Shown here piece after piece: positions 17,215-25,457 of a stretch of 64,000 nt of DNA. The stretch's first letter is position 1. Each line of letters starts with the position of its first letter. The stretch comes from Rhodobacter sp. (GTDB lineage Bacteria; Pseudomonadota; Alphaproteobacteria; Rhodobacterales; Rhodobacteraceae), in the NCBI GenBank assembly GCA_027484985.1, contig JAIXRW010000034.1, positions 1 to 64,000 on the forward strand, given 5' to 3'. The translations under genes and the position numbers were made by a program. Under the pieces are notes generated by a model. That model was not told the DNA's origin, did not search any database, and saw only the letters and a program-made list of their open reading frames with translations.

Positions 17215-19110
17215 ATGGCTGACGGGACGGAAAACGGGCTGCCGGAAGGCACGGAGGAGGGACAGGTCGCCACGGGATACGGGGTGATCCAAGGCTATCT
17301 GCGGACGCTCGATGCCTCGCCCGGGGTGTACCGGATGCTGAATGCCAAGGCCGAGGTGCTGTATGTCGGCAAGGCGCGGAACCTGAAGGCGCGGGTGTCG
17401 AATTACAGCCGCCCCAGCGCGCAACATTCGGGGCGCATCAGCCGCATGATTTCGGAAACCGCGTCGATGATGTTTCTGACGACGCGGACAGAGACCGAGG
17501 CGCTGCTGCTGGAGCAGAACCTGATCAAGCAGCTCAAGCCGCGCTACAACGTGCTTTTGCGCGATGACAAATCCTTTCCCAACATCCTGATCGGGAAAGA
17601 GCACGCCTTTCCCCAGATCAAGAAGCATCGCGGCAAGCGGTCGGAAAAGGGCAGCTACTTTGGCCCCTTTGCCAGTGCGGGGGCGGTGAACCGGACGCTG
17701 AACCAGTTGCAGCGGGTGTTCCTGTTGCGGACCTGTTCCGACCCGATGTTTGCCAGCCGCACGCGGCCCTGCCTGTTGCACCAGATCAAGCGGTGTTCGG
17801 CGCCCTGTGTGGGCAAGGTGACGCCTGCGGAATATGCCGCGCAGGTGCATGACGCCGAACAGTTCCTGTCAGGCAAATCGACGCAGATCCAGGCCGAGCT
17901 TGCCACGGCGATGGCGGCCGCATCCGAAGCGATGGAGTTCGAGCGGGCAGCGGCGCTGCGCGACCGGATACGGGCGCTGACCAATGTGCAGCAGGCGCAG
18001 GGCATCAACCCCAAGGGCGTGGCCGAGGCGGATGTGATCGCGCTGCATCTGGAGGGGGGGCAGGCCTGTGTGCAGGTGTTCTTCATCCGCGCGAACCAAA
18101 GCTGGGGGAACCGGGATTTCTACCCGAGGACCGGGTCGGGGGCGGAGGAGGCGGAGATTCTGGAAGCCTTTGTGACGCAGTTCTATGACGACAAGGAGCC
18201 GCCGCGGCTGGTGCTGCTGTCACATGCGGTGGAAAACCCCGATCTGGTGGCCGAGATGCTGGCGGAACGGGCGGGGCGCAGGGTCGAGATGGCGGTGCCG
18301 CTGCGGGGTGAAAAGGCCGAGCTGGTGGAAAACGCGGCGCGGAATGCGCGGGAAAGTCTGGCGCGGCGGATGGCGGAAGGGGCGGCGCAGTCGAAGCTGC
18401 TGGTGGCGCTGGCGGATGCGTTCGATCTGGATGCGCCGCCGCGCCGGATCGAGATTTACGACAACGCGCATATCCAAGGGTCCGATGCCGTGGGGGGGAT
18501 GGTGGTTGCGGGGCCCGAGGGGTTTATCAAGGGGCAGTACCGCAAGTTCAACATCAAGGGCGCTGCGGGCAAGGCGGGCGACGATTTCGGGATGATGAAA
18601 GAGGTTCTGTCGCGGCGGTTCGAGCGGTTGCTGAAGGAAGACCCCGAGCGCAAGTCGGACGCGTGGCCGGATTTGCTGCTGATCGACGGGGGTGCGGGGC
18701 AGGTATCGGCCGTGGGCGAGATCTTGGCCGAGTTGGGGGTGGATGATGTGCCCTTTGTCGGGGTGGCCAAGGGGATTGACAGGGATGCGGGCAAGGAAGA
18801 GTTCTACCGCCCCGGCGAGCCGGTCTTTGCCTTGCAGCGGAACGATCCGGTTCTGTATTTCATCCAGCGGATGCGGGACGAGGCGCATAGATGGGCCAAT
18901 GGGGCGCATAAGGCCAAGCGGTCAAAGGCGATCAGCGTGACGCCGCTGGACGATGTGCCAGGGGTGGGGGCGGCGCGCAAGCGGGCGCTGCTGGCGCATT
19001 TCGGCAGCGCCAAGGCGGTGGCGCGGGCGGGGGTGTCTGACCTGATGGCGGTGGACGGGATTTCCGAGGCGATGGCGCAGGTGATCCATGACTTTTTTCA
19101 TGATCGCTGA
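17215..19110 (+). CDS. uvrC: Excinuclease ABC subunit C (UvrC)
   Basis: A 631-residue nucleotide-excision-repair nuclease that cuts on both sides of a lesion bound by UvrB. The GIY-YIG domain is near residues 38-60 ([20 protein letters not shown]), a Cys-containing region follows ([16 protein letters not shown]), then the UvrB-binding UVR helix ([13 protein letters not shown]). The RNase H-like nuclease domain ([22 protein letters not shown]) and tandem helix-hairpin-helix motifs ([15 protein letters not shown]) complete it. The length is normal. It stands alone, after the AT-rich region. Confidence 0.96.
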   Translation: MADGTENGLPEGTEEGQVATGYGVIQGYLRTLDASPGVYRMLNAKAEVLYVGKARNLKARVSNYSRPSAQHSGRISRMISETASMMFLTTRTETEALLLEQNLIKQLKPRYNVLLRDDKSFPNILIGKEHAFPQIKKHRGKRSEKGSYFGPFASAGAVNRTLNQLQRVFLLRTCSDPMFASRTRPCLLHQIKRCSAPCVGKVTPAEYAAQVHDAEQFLSGKSTQIQAELATAMAAASEAMEFERAAALRDRIRALTNVQQAQGINPKGVAEADVIALHLEGGQACVQVFFIRANQSWGNRDFYPRTGSGAEEAEILEAFVTQFYDDKEPPRLVLLSHAVENPDLVAEMLAERAGRRVEMAVPLRGEKAELVENAARNARESLARRMAEGAAQSKLLVALADAFDLDAPPRRIEIYDNAHIQGSDAVGGMVVAGPEGFIKGQYRKFNIKGAAGKAGDDFGMMKEVLSRRFERLLKEDPERKSDAWPDLLLIDGGAGQVSAVGEILAELGVDDVPFVGVAKGIDRDAGKEEFYRPGEPVFALQRNDPVLYFIQRMRDEAHRWANGAHKAKRSKAISVTPLDDVPGVGAARKRALLAHFGSAKAVARAGVSDLMAVDGISEAMAQVIHDFFHDR

Positions 19111-19114
19111 AAGT

Positions 19115-19343
19115 CGCCCGCGGCGCGTGCCGCGGGCGGTGCGGAACGATGCCGCTGCGGCGCCCGTGCGCCGAACGCACGGGCCGCGCCCGCCCTGCGG
19201 GGGGCGGGCGCGTAAACGCACCCGCCGGGCGGGCGCGGCCCGTGCCTGATACCTGTGGTGTTGCGGATGGCCCCTTGCGGCTTCGTTGCCTCAGCCGCAA
19301 TCGGACCGGCTCAACGCGCCACTGGCGCGTTGCGCGACGGTCC
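19115..19343. repeat. Family C hairpin-dense element, copy 2
   Basis: The leading hairpin is CGCCCGCGGC (19115-19124), loop GCGT, and GCCGCGGGCG (19129-19138). A second hairpin is GCCCGTGCG/CGCACGGGC (19162-19170, 19176-19184). The central module can form an 11-pair local stem (19185-19195 with 19202-19212) or a 16-pair long-range stem (19177-19192 with 19230-19245). The terminal hairpin is CAACGCGCC/GGCGCGTTG (19312-19320, 19324-19332) inside GGACCG/CGGTCC. It fills the gap between convergent uvrC and rbfA. Confidence 0.75.
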
Positions 19344-19345
19344 TC

Positions 19346-19768
19346 TTATTCGTCACCCTTTTCGCCATCATCCCTGGCCGCGATGTCGCGCTGGACGGTT
19401 TCATCCGAGAACAGGCGGCGGGTTTCGTCGAGACGGTCGAAGGTGAGGTCTGGCAGGAAGCGCAGTTCGGGCGCGTATTTCAGCGTCATCTCGCGGCCCA
19501 GACGGCGGCGCAGTTCATAGGCGTTGCGGGCAAGCGCGGTGATCGCATCCTCGGCGGTGCCGGTGCCCATGAGGGGCATGACATAGATCGTGGCGACCTT
19601 GAGGTCGGTCGAACAGGACACCTCGCCTATGGTGATCGACATGCGGTTCAGGTCGGGATCGTGGATCTCGGCGCGGTTGAGCATATCGGACAGCGTGCGG
19701 CGGATGAGTTCACCGACGCGCAGCTGGCGCTGTTTCGAGCTTTGGGACTGGGGGCGCTTTGTTGACAT
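19346..19768 (-). CDS. rbfA: Ribosome-binding factor A (RbfA)
   Basis: A 140-residue KH-like protein that helps mature the 16S rRNA 5' end in the small subunit. Typical segments are [17 protein letters not shown], then [14 protein letters not shown] and [11 protein letters not shown]. The start MSTKRPQSQ at 19768 was chosen over an in-frame ATG nine codons upstream because family members begin with this basic tail. It diverges from dapB over 94 bases. Confidence 0.93.
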   Translation of the reverse strand: MSTKRPQSQSSKQRQLRVGELIRRTLSDMLNRAEIHDPDLNRMSITIGEVSCSTDLKVATIYVMPLMGTGTAEDAITALARNAYELRRRLGREMTLKYAPELRFLPDLTFDRLDETRRLFSDETVQRDIAARDDGEKGDE

Positions 19769-19862
19769 GGGCGTGACATAGGGGTTTTGGCCCAAAGGCG
19801 CAACGGCAGGCTTTCACGGGCGGTGCGAAGCGGCTAAAGCGGGACAAAAGCGGGGGAGTGCC

Positions 19863-20669
19863 ATGGACAAGCCGGGGATCGTGATCACGGGCGCATCGGG
19901 CCGGATGGGGCAGATGCTGGTGCGGGCGGTGACGGCATCGGACAGGGCGCGGCTGGTGGGCTGTGTGGAACGGCCGGGCCATGGCTGGCTGGGCCGCGAT
20001 GTGGGCGAATGCATGGGCGGGGCAGCGCTGGGTGTGACGGTGACGGATGACCCGCTGGAGGCCTTTGCGAAGGCGCAGGCGGTGATCGATTTCACCGCGC
20101 CCGCCGCGACGGTGGAGTTTGCCGCACTGGCCGCGCAGGCCCGCGCGGTGCATGTGATCGGCACCACGGGGCTGGAGGCAGTGCATCTGGCCGCGATCGA
20201 GGCCGCGGCGCGGCATGCGGTGGTGGTGCGGGCGGGGAACATGTCACTGGGCGTGAACCTGCTGGTGAAGCTGACGCAGAAGGTGGCGCAGGCCTTGGAT
20301 GCCGACTGGGATATCGAGGTGATCGAGGCGCATCACCGCCACAAGGTGGATGCGCCATCGGGCACGGCGCTGATGCTGGGGCAGGCCGCCGCCGAAGGGC
20401 GGGGCGTGGCGCTGGAGGATGCGCGGGTTTCGGGGCGGGACGGGATTACCGGGGCGCGCGCGCGCGGGACCATCGGGTTTTCGGCCATTCGCGGCGGGGA
20501 TATCGTGGGCGAGCATGACGTGCTGTTCGCGGCGGAAGGCGAGCGGATCGTGCTGCGCCATGTGGCGACCGACCGCGCCATCTTTGCCCGCGGGGCGCTG
20601 AAGGCGGCGATCTGGGGGCAGGGGCAGAAGCCCGGCCAATACGACATGATGGATGTGCTGGGGCTTTAG
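19863..20669 (+). CDS. dapB: 4-hydroxy-tetrahydrodipicolinate reductase (DapB)
   Basis: A 268-residue reductase of the diaminopimelate/lysine pathway. The Rossmann motif [11 protein letters not shown] is at residues 8-18, the catalytic/substrate motif [15 protein letters not shown] is in the middle, and the C-terminal cap ends in DMMDVLGL. The length is normal. A family B repeat begins 14 bases after the stop. Confidence 0.96.
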   Translation: MDKPGIVITGASGRMGQMLVRAVTASDRARLVGCVERPGHGWLGRDVGECMGGAALGVTVTDDPLEAFAKAQAVIDFTAPAATVEFAALAAQARAVHVIGTTGLEAVHLAAIEAAARHAVVVRAGNMSLGVNLLVKLTQKVAQALDADWDIEVIEAHHRHKVDAPSGTALMLGQAAAEGRGVALEDARVSGRDGITGARARGTIGFSAIRGGDIVGEHDVLFAAEGERIVLRHVATDRAIFARGALKAAIWGQGQKPGQYDMMDVLGL

Positions 20670-20683
20670 ACCGGCGTTGCAAA

Positions 20684-20759
20684 GGGGGGCTGTCTGCCCC
20701 CCACGGCGCGTGCCGCGCCTTCCCCCCGAGAGTATTTGGGCAAAGGTGAAGGGGAACGG
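20684..20759. repeat. Family B repeat, copy 1
   Basis: Two hairpins, GGGGGGC/GCCCCCC (20684-20690, 20696-20702) and GGCGCG/CGCGCC (20705-20710, 20714-20719), are followed by a tail with CCCCCGAG, then TATTTGGGC and GGTGAA (20722-20750). The same plan and tail occur at 29887-29964, also downstream of a plus-strand gene. It may serve as a transcript end; no U tract is present. Confidence 0.75.
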
Positions 20760-20821
20760 ATGGTTCCGTGATCCGGCAGGGGGTGGTTTTGCGTATAAGG
20801 GCGGAACCAGCCGGTGTGCCC

Positions 20822-21181
20822 ATGAGAACGACCTGTCTTTCGATGATCGTCTGTCTGACCGCCCTGCCCGCTTTGGCGGACGGCTATGCGCGGATCAGCG
20901 AGCGCGATGCCTTTCTGGACACGGTGGAGGGCAAGGAGTTGCGGCTGTGGCCGCTGGGCATTTCGCTGGTGGTGGCGCCGGATGGCAGGATCACCGGCGA
21001 GGCGCTGGGTTGGGATGTTTCGGGCAAGTGGGAATGGCGCGACGGCTATTTCTGCCGCGAGATGGACTGGTCGGGCTATCCCATTCCGATGAATTGCCAG
21101 TTGGTCGAGGCGGATGGCGGCACGATCCGCTTTACCGTCGATCAGGGCAAGGGCGAGTCGGCCAGTTTCAGCCTGCGTTAG
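20822..21181 (+). CDS. Small secreted protein of unknown function
   Basis: A 119-residue protein with a clear Sec signal peptide (MRTTCLSMIVCLTALPALA, cleavage expected before DGYARI), so the mature product of about 100 residues is probably periplasmic. The mature part has two cysteines (FCREMDW and MNCQLVE) that could form a disulfide, and a beta-rich look (GKWEWRDGYFCREMDWSGY). The start at 20822 is the one that begins the signal peptide. It ends tail to tail with the SDHAF4-like gene, overlapping by four bases. I know no function. Confidence 0.7.
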   Translation: MRTTCLSMIVCLTALPALADGYARISERDAFLDTVEGKELRLWPLGISLVVAPDGRITGEALGWDVSGKWEWRDGYFCREMDWSGYPIPMNCQLVEADGGTIRFTVDQGKGESASFSLR

Positions 21182-21354
21182 AAATCGATCGCGAGACCCT
21201 TCTTTTCCCAATCGCCATAGCGGACGGGTTCGGGGCCGTCGCGGCCGCCGAGTTCGGGCGGCAGGGGTGGCGCCTTGGCCGCAAGTTTGCGGCGTTCTTC
21301 CGCCTCGGCCAGGGCGCGGAGGGCGGCGGGGGGGAGATCGCGTTGGTCTGTCAT
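21178..21354 (-). CDS. DUF1674 / SDHAF4-like succinate dehydrogenase assembly factor
   Basis: A 58-residue protein. Its C-terminal part, GPEPVRYGDWEKKGLAIDF, matches the conserved end of the DUF1674 family, whose mitochondrial member SDHAF4 (Sdh8) helps assemble the flavinylated succinate dehydrogenase subunit. The N-terminal half is charged and probably helical (ALRALAEAEERRKLAAKAP). The start ATG at 21354 is followed by MTDQRDLPP. It diverges from rsmB by 64 bases and shares a 4-base stop overlap with the secreted protein gene. Confidence 0.82.
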   Translation of the reverse strand: MTDQRDLPPAALRALAEAEERRKLAAKAPPLPPELGGRDGPEPVRYGDWEKKGLAIDF

Positions 21355-21418
21355 GATGGGTTCCGCTTTCTGTTACGTTGATATACGCGGCGGGGGCGGA
21401 TGAACAAGGGTGCGGGCC

Positions 21419-22672
21419 ATGGCGGCAGAGGGATTGGCGGCGCGGGCGGCGGCGGTTGGCCTGCTGGGGGCCGTGCTGGCCGAGGGACAGGCGATGGCCG
21501 AGGCCGTGGCCGACGAGCAGGGGCCGCTGGCGGGGCTGACGCCTTCGGACAAGGCGCGGGCGCAGAGGCTGGCGCTGGCCTGCCTGCGGAATCTGGAACG
21601 CTGCGACCGTGTGCTGGAGGCGCATTTGCGAAAGGCGCCGCCGCGGCTGGTGCAGAATGCGCTGCGGCTGGCGGTGACGGAACTGGCGCTGGGCGGGGCC
21701 GCGCATGGCGTGGTGAACGCGGCGGTCGAGATCGTGCGGCGGGGCAAGCGGACGGGGCATATGGCAGGGCTGGTCAATGCCGTGCTGCGGCAGGTGCCCG
21801 AGGCGCCCTTTGACGGGCTGGCGGTGCAGAAGATGCCGCGCTGGCTGCGGCAGCCTTTGGTTCACGCTTGGGGGCGCGAGGTGGTGGCGGCGATCGAGGC
21901 GGTGCAGGCGGAAGCGCCCCCGCTTGACCTGACGCTGCGGGCGGGGGGCGAGGCGCCCGAGGGCGAGGTTTTGCCGACGGGATCGTTGCGGCTGGCCGGG
22001 GCGGGGCAGGTTTCGGCGCTGGCCGGATATGCGACCGGCGGCTGGTGGGTGCAGGATGCGGCGGCGGCCCTGGCCGTGCGGTTGCTGGCGCCTGCGGCGG
22101 GGGAGCGGGTGCTGGATCTGTGCGCGGCACCGGGCGGCAAGACGATGCAGATGGCGGCAAGCGGGGCGCATGTGACGGCGCTGGATATTTCGGGGCCGCG
22201 GATGGAGCGGGTGCGGGACAATCTGGCACGGACGGGGCTGGAGGCCGCGCTGGTGGTGGCCGATGCGCTGCATTGGGAGGCCGAGGGGCTGTTCGATGCG
22301 GTGCTGCTGGATGCGCCCTGTTCGGCCACGGGGACGATCCGGCGGCATCCTGACCTGCCCTTTGTGAAGGATGGGTCAGAGGTGGCGGGGCTGGTCGCGT
22401 TGCAGGCGGCAATGCTGGATCGGGCTTTGGAGATGGTGAAGCCCGGGGGGCGGGTGGTGTTCTGCACCTGCTCGCTTTTGGCCGAGGAAGGCGAGGGGCA
22501 GTTGGCGGCGGCGCTGGCGCGGCATGCGGGGCTGCGGGCGGAGCGGGTCGAGATTGCGGGTGTCGCGCCGGAGTGGTGGACGGCAGAGGGCGGGTTGCGG
22601 CTGCGGCCGGATTACTGGGCCGAGCGGGGCGGGATGGACGGGTTCTTCATGGTGCGGCTGGTGAAGGGCTAA
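21419..22672 (+). CDS. rsmB: RsmB-like 16S rRNA m5C methyltransferase
   Basis: A 417-residue SAM-dependent RNA cytosine-C5 methyltransferase with an N-terminal NusB-like RNA-binding domain (about residues 5-130) and a C-terminal catalytic domain. SAM motif I is DLCAAPGGKTMQMA. The two catalytic cysteines are in DAPCSATGT and FCTCSLLAEEGEGQ. The ATG at 21419 is preferred over a GTG three codons upstream. The stop overlaps the corA stop by four bases. Confidence 0.88.
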   Translation: MAAEGLAARAAAVGLLGAVLAEGQAMAEAVADEQGPLAGLTPSDKARAQRLALACLRNLERCDRVLEAHLRKAPPRLVQNALRLAVTELALGGAAHGVVNAAVEIVRRGKRTGHMAGLVNAVLRQVPEAPFDGLAVQKMPRWLRQPLVHAWGREVVAAIEAVQAEAPPLDLTLRAGGEAPEGEVLPTGSLRLAGAGQVSALAGYATGGWWVQDAAAALAVRLLAPAAGERVLDLCAAPGGKTMQMAASGAHVTALDISGPRMERVRDNLARTGLEAALVVADALHWEAEGLFDAVLLDAPCSATGTIRRHPDLPFVKDGSEVAGLVALQAAMLDRALEMVKPGGRVVFCTCSLLAEEGEGQLAAALARHAGLRAERVEIAGVAPEWWTAEGGLRLRPDYWAERGGMDGFFMVRLVKG

Positions 22673-23625
22673 AGCCAGTTCTTCCAGCGGAAATAGAGCC
22701 ACGCGCATAGCGACGAGGCGACCATGGCCACAAGGGCGGCGGGATAGCCGAAGGCCCATTCCAGTTCGGGCATGACGCGGAAATTCATGCCGTAGATCGC
22801 CGCGATCAGCAGCGGCGGCGAGAACAGCACGGTTACGACCGAGAGGATGCGGAAGGTCGCGTTCTGGGCGAGGTTGATCATGCCGAGCGTCAGGTCGGTG
22901 GCCTGTGCCACGCGGGACGAAAGAAAATCGGTGTGCACCTCGAGCGCGTTGAGGTCGCGGCGGAGCGCCTTGAGATTGGGTTCGAGACGCAGGTCGCCGT
23001 TGCGGTCGGACTGGTCGTAGAAGCCGATCGCGCGGTCGAGCGTGAGCAGGCTGAGGCGGAGGATGCCGATCAGATGGCCTTCGCGGCCAAGGCGGCGCAG
23101 CGCGACCTCGAGCCGGTCCTGGGAATGTTTGTGCTGGTGGGGTTCGTGGATGACGCGGCCGAGCTGGTCGAGATTGCGGCCGACGGATTCGAGCAGGTCG
23201 GCGATGCGGCCGGTGATTTCTTCCATCAGCGACAGGAAAACGGCATGGGCGCTGGCGCAGCCGGGGCCGGTTTTTTCGGCGCGGGTGGGATAGGTTTCGA
23301 AGGGGCGGGCGCGGTGGTGGCGCACGGTGACAAGGCGTTCATGCGAGAGGATGAAGCTGACCGGGCCCGAGATGGGTTCGTTGCCGGTGGAATGGCCGGG
23401 AAGGACGACAGTGATGTAATCGAGCTTGCCTTCGCGGTAGAGGCGGTTCGAGATTTCGATTTCCTCCATATCGGCAAGGGTGGGCACGTCGATGCCCAGC
23501 GCCGCCACGGCCTGCGATTCGGCCGGGGTGGGGCGGAGGACATCGATCCAAACGGCTTGGCCGATGTCGGCGGTTTCGGGCAGGCGGGTCAGGGTGCCGC
23601 CGGATTCGGTATAGGCATGCAGCAT
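22669..23625 (-). CDS. corA: CorA-family divalent cation channel
   Basis: A 318-residue inner-membrane magnesium/cobalt (or zinc) channel. The large cytoplasmic domain precedes two C-terminal helices, with the selectivity motif YGMNF at the end of the first (IAAIYGMNFRVMPE) and a basic end (YFRWKNWL). HEPHQHKHSQD in the middle is a histidine-rich stretch that might bind metal. Transport is probably of Mg2+; Zn2+ export (ZntB-like) is an alternative. Confidence 0.9.
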   Translation of the reverse strand: MLHAYTESGGTLTRLPETADIGQAVWIDVLRPTPAESQAVAALGIDVPTLADMEEIEISNRLYREGKLDYITVVLPGHSTGNEPISGPVSFILSHERLVTVRHHRARPFETYPTRAEKTGPGCASAHAVFLSLMEEITGRIADLLESVGRNLDQLGRVIHEPHQHKHSQDRLEVALRRLGREGHLIGILRLSLLTLDRAIGFYDQSDRNGDLRLEPNLKALRRDLNALEVHTDFLSSRVAQATDLTLGMINLAQNATFRILSVVTVLFSPPLLIAAIYGMNFRVMPELEWAFGYPAALVAMVASSLCAWLYFRWKNWL

Positions 23626-23678
23626 GGCGGGCCCCTTCGCGTTGCGTCAGGGATAGCACAAACCGCAAAAGCGTAAAG

Positions 23679-24329
23679 TCAGCGTGTCAGAAGCGCGGCG
23701 AGCGGGGCGTTCTGGCGGCCGACGGCGGCGTTGAGGGCTGCGAGTGTCATGGCGTCGTCCTTGACGTATTCGACGAACATCATGTTGAGGTTGTTGAAGA
23801 TCACCTCGCCCATGGCGCGGGCGTCGATGTCGGGGCGGGCGATGCCGCGCGATTGCAGGGCGGTGATGAGGGCGCAGACCTGCGCGGCGAGCATGTGGTC
23901 AAGTTCGGTGAAGCGGGTGGAAAAGGGCGTGCCCGGCGCGTCGATGGTGATGGCAAGGGCGGTGCGCCACATCTCTTTGGACAGGTAGTGCAGCGAGTGG
24001 TCGTAATAGCCGCCGATCAGGTCTGACAGGGCCTGTTCCACCGAAGGCGGCGGATCGGTGACGATGGCGGCGCCTGCGGCGAGCACCTCTTCCACCTCCA
24101 TCACCACGATGGCGAGCAGAAGATCGCCCTTTGTTTCAAAGTAGTTATAGCAGGTGCCGACCGATACTTCGGCAGCGCGGGCGATATCGTCGATGCGGAT
24201 CGCGCCATAGCCGACCTGACGGAACAGTTGCGACGCGGATTCGAGGATGCGTCTTGTACGGTGGGCTTTCTGGCGTTCGCGCAGACCTGTCATCGGGCCA
24301 ATCTGTGAAAAAACGGGGTGGTTTGACAT
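23679..24329 (-). CDS. TetR-family regulator, probably of the adjacent ABC/ureohydrolase operon
   Basis: A 216-residue TetR protein with the helix-turn-helix at residues 15-60 (SASQLFRQVGYGAIRIDDIA, then SVGTCYNYFETKGDLL) and a longer ligand-binding domain. The start MSNHPVFSQ at 24329 puts the helix-turn-helix at a normal place. It diverges from the ABC transporter genes over 75 bases. An inverted repeat right at its start codon is a possible operator. The effector may be a substrate of the operon, but this is inferred. Confidence 0.82.
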   Translation of the reverse strand: MSNHPVFSQIGPMTGLRERQKAHRTRRILESASQLFRQVGYGAIRIDDIARAAEVSVGTCYNYFETKGDLLLAIVVMEVEEVLAAGAAIVTDPPPSVEQALSDLIGGYYDHSLHYLSKEMWRTALAITIDAPGTPFSTRFTELDHMLAAQVCALITALQSRGIARPDIDARAMGEVIFNNLNMMFVEYVKDDAMTLAALNAAVGRQNAPLAALLTR

Positions 24330-24354
24330 TGACTTCAAAAATGAACGAACTCAA
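24329..24354. promoter_or_regulatory. Imperfect inverted repeat in the TetR/ABC divergent region
   Basis: TTGACTTC (24329-24336) and GAACTCAA (24347-24354) form arms matching at 7 of 8 positions with a 10-base spacer. It lies at the TetR start codon and 51 bases before the binding-protein gene. A TetR autoregulatory operator is likely, but not shown. Confidence 0.4.
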
Positions 24355-24404
24355 TTCTTTTCTGAATGCGCCGCGAGAGCGCCCCCAACCGACAGGAGAG
24401 AGAG

Positions 24405-25457
24405 ATGACCCCAAGGCAGATGCTGCCGGCAACGGCATTCGGACTGATCGTGATGGCCGTGCCTTCTTTTGCACAGGAATTGAACGCGCTGGTCTGGTGT
24501 GACCATACCGACCCCGCGCTTGTGGCGCCGTTCGAGGAAAAGTTCGGCGTCAAGGTGAATGTGAAGGAATACGAGGGCACGGCGGCGGGGCTGGCCATTC
24601 TGGACCAGAGCCAGCCGGGCGACTGGGATGTGATGGTGATCGATGCGGTCGATGTGGGCCGTGCGGTCGAGGCGGGGCGGCTGGCGGAAATTCCGGCCGA
24701 TGCGCTGCCGACGGGCGATTTCTTTCCCGAGCTGGTGATGCCCGAGAACAATGTGGTGGGCGGCAAGACCTATGCCGTGACCGAGAAATTCGGCTACAAC
24801 ACGATTTCCTATGACAAGACCAAGGTCGATCCTGCCGATATGGAGGATATGGCCGTTCTGACCGGCGGGAAATATGACGGCCGGATCGGGATTTATGACT
24901 ATTACCTGCCGGTGCTGGGGCTTGTCGCGCTGGGGCAGGGCATGAAAACCGCCGATATCAATGCCGATACGCTGCCCAAGCTGAAAGAGCCGCTGATGGC
25001 GCTGCGGAAGGCATCAAAGCAGGTGTCGGACGTGGTTTCGAGCCAGACGGCGCTGGCCACGGGCGAGGTGGATATTGTCGTGGGCGGGGGTGAATGGCTG
25101 ACGGCGGTGCTGGCGGCGGACAACCCGAACCTTGACTGGACGATTCCGAAACAGGGCGGCTTGCGCTGGGCGCAGTCGATCGGGGTGGTGGCGGGCACGA
25201 CGCAGCCCGACCTTGCGCTGGAGTTCGTGAAATACATCGTCAGCCCCGAGGGGCAGGCGCGGCTGGCCACGGCAAGCTGCTATTGGGGCATGCCCGCCAA
25301 TGCCAAAGCGGGCGATGTGCTGACGCCCGAACAGAAAACCGTGCTGCGCTGGGACCAACAGCCCGAATTCCTGAAGCGGTCGCAGCTTTACCCCATTCCT
25401 GATGCCGCGACCGATACCGCGATGCAGGATATGTGGACCGAGATGCTGAACCAGTGA
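24405..25457 (+). CDS. ABC transporter substrate-binding protein, polyamine type (PotD/PotF-like)
   Basis: A 350-residue periplasmic binding protein. The signal peptide MTPRQMLPATAFGLIVMAVPSFA is followed by QELNALVWCDHTDP. The fold and segments such as WDVMVIDAVDV and VKYIVSPEGQARL fit the spermidine/putrescine-type family. The ATG at 24405 is preceded by a strong AGGAGAGAGAG. It is the first gene of a six-gene operon. Ligand is unknown; the linked ureohydrolase suggests a polyamine or guanidino compound. Confidence 0.85.
   Translation: MTPRQMLPATAFGLIVMAVPSFAQELNALVWCDHTDPALVAPFEEKFGVKVNVKEYEGTAAGLAILDQSQPGDWDVMVIDAVDVGRAVEAGRLAEIPADALPTGDFFPELVMPENNVVGGKTYAVTEKFGYNTISYDKTKVDPADMEDMAVLTGGKYDGRIGIYDYYLPVLGLVALGQGMKTADINADTLPKLKEPLMALRKASKQVSDVVSSQTALATGEVDIVVGGGEWLTAVLAADNPNLDWTIPKQGGLRWAQSIGVVAGTTQPDLALEFVKYIVSPEGQARLATASCYWGMPANAKAGDVLTPEQKTVLRWDQQPEFLKRSQLYPIPDAATDTAMQDMWTEMLNQ

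Noticed and set aside
19111-19345. Short Arg/Pro-rich open frames in the GC-rich gaps at 13.9-14.2, 19.1-19.3 and 46.4-46.6 kb
   Set aside because: The sequence there is explained by stacked palindromes (family C), and the frames have no starts with ribosome-binding sites or protein-like composition.
20666-22348. 560-codon open frame opposite rsmB, crossing several genes
   Set aside because: It spans the secreted protein gene, the SDHAF4-like gene and rsmB, with an Arg/His/Pro-rich composition. It is an artefact of high GC.
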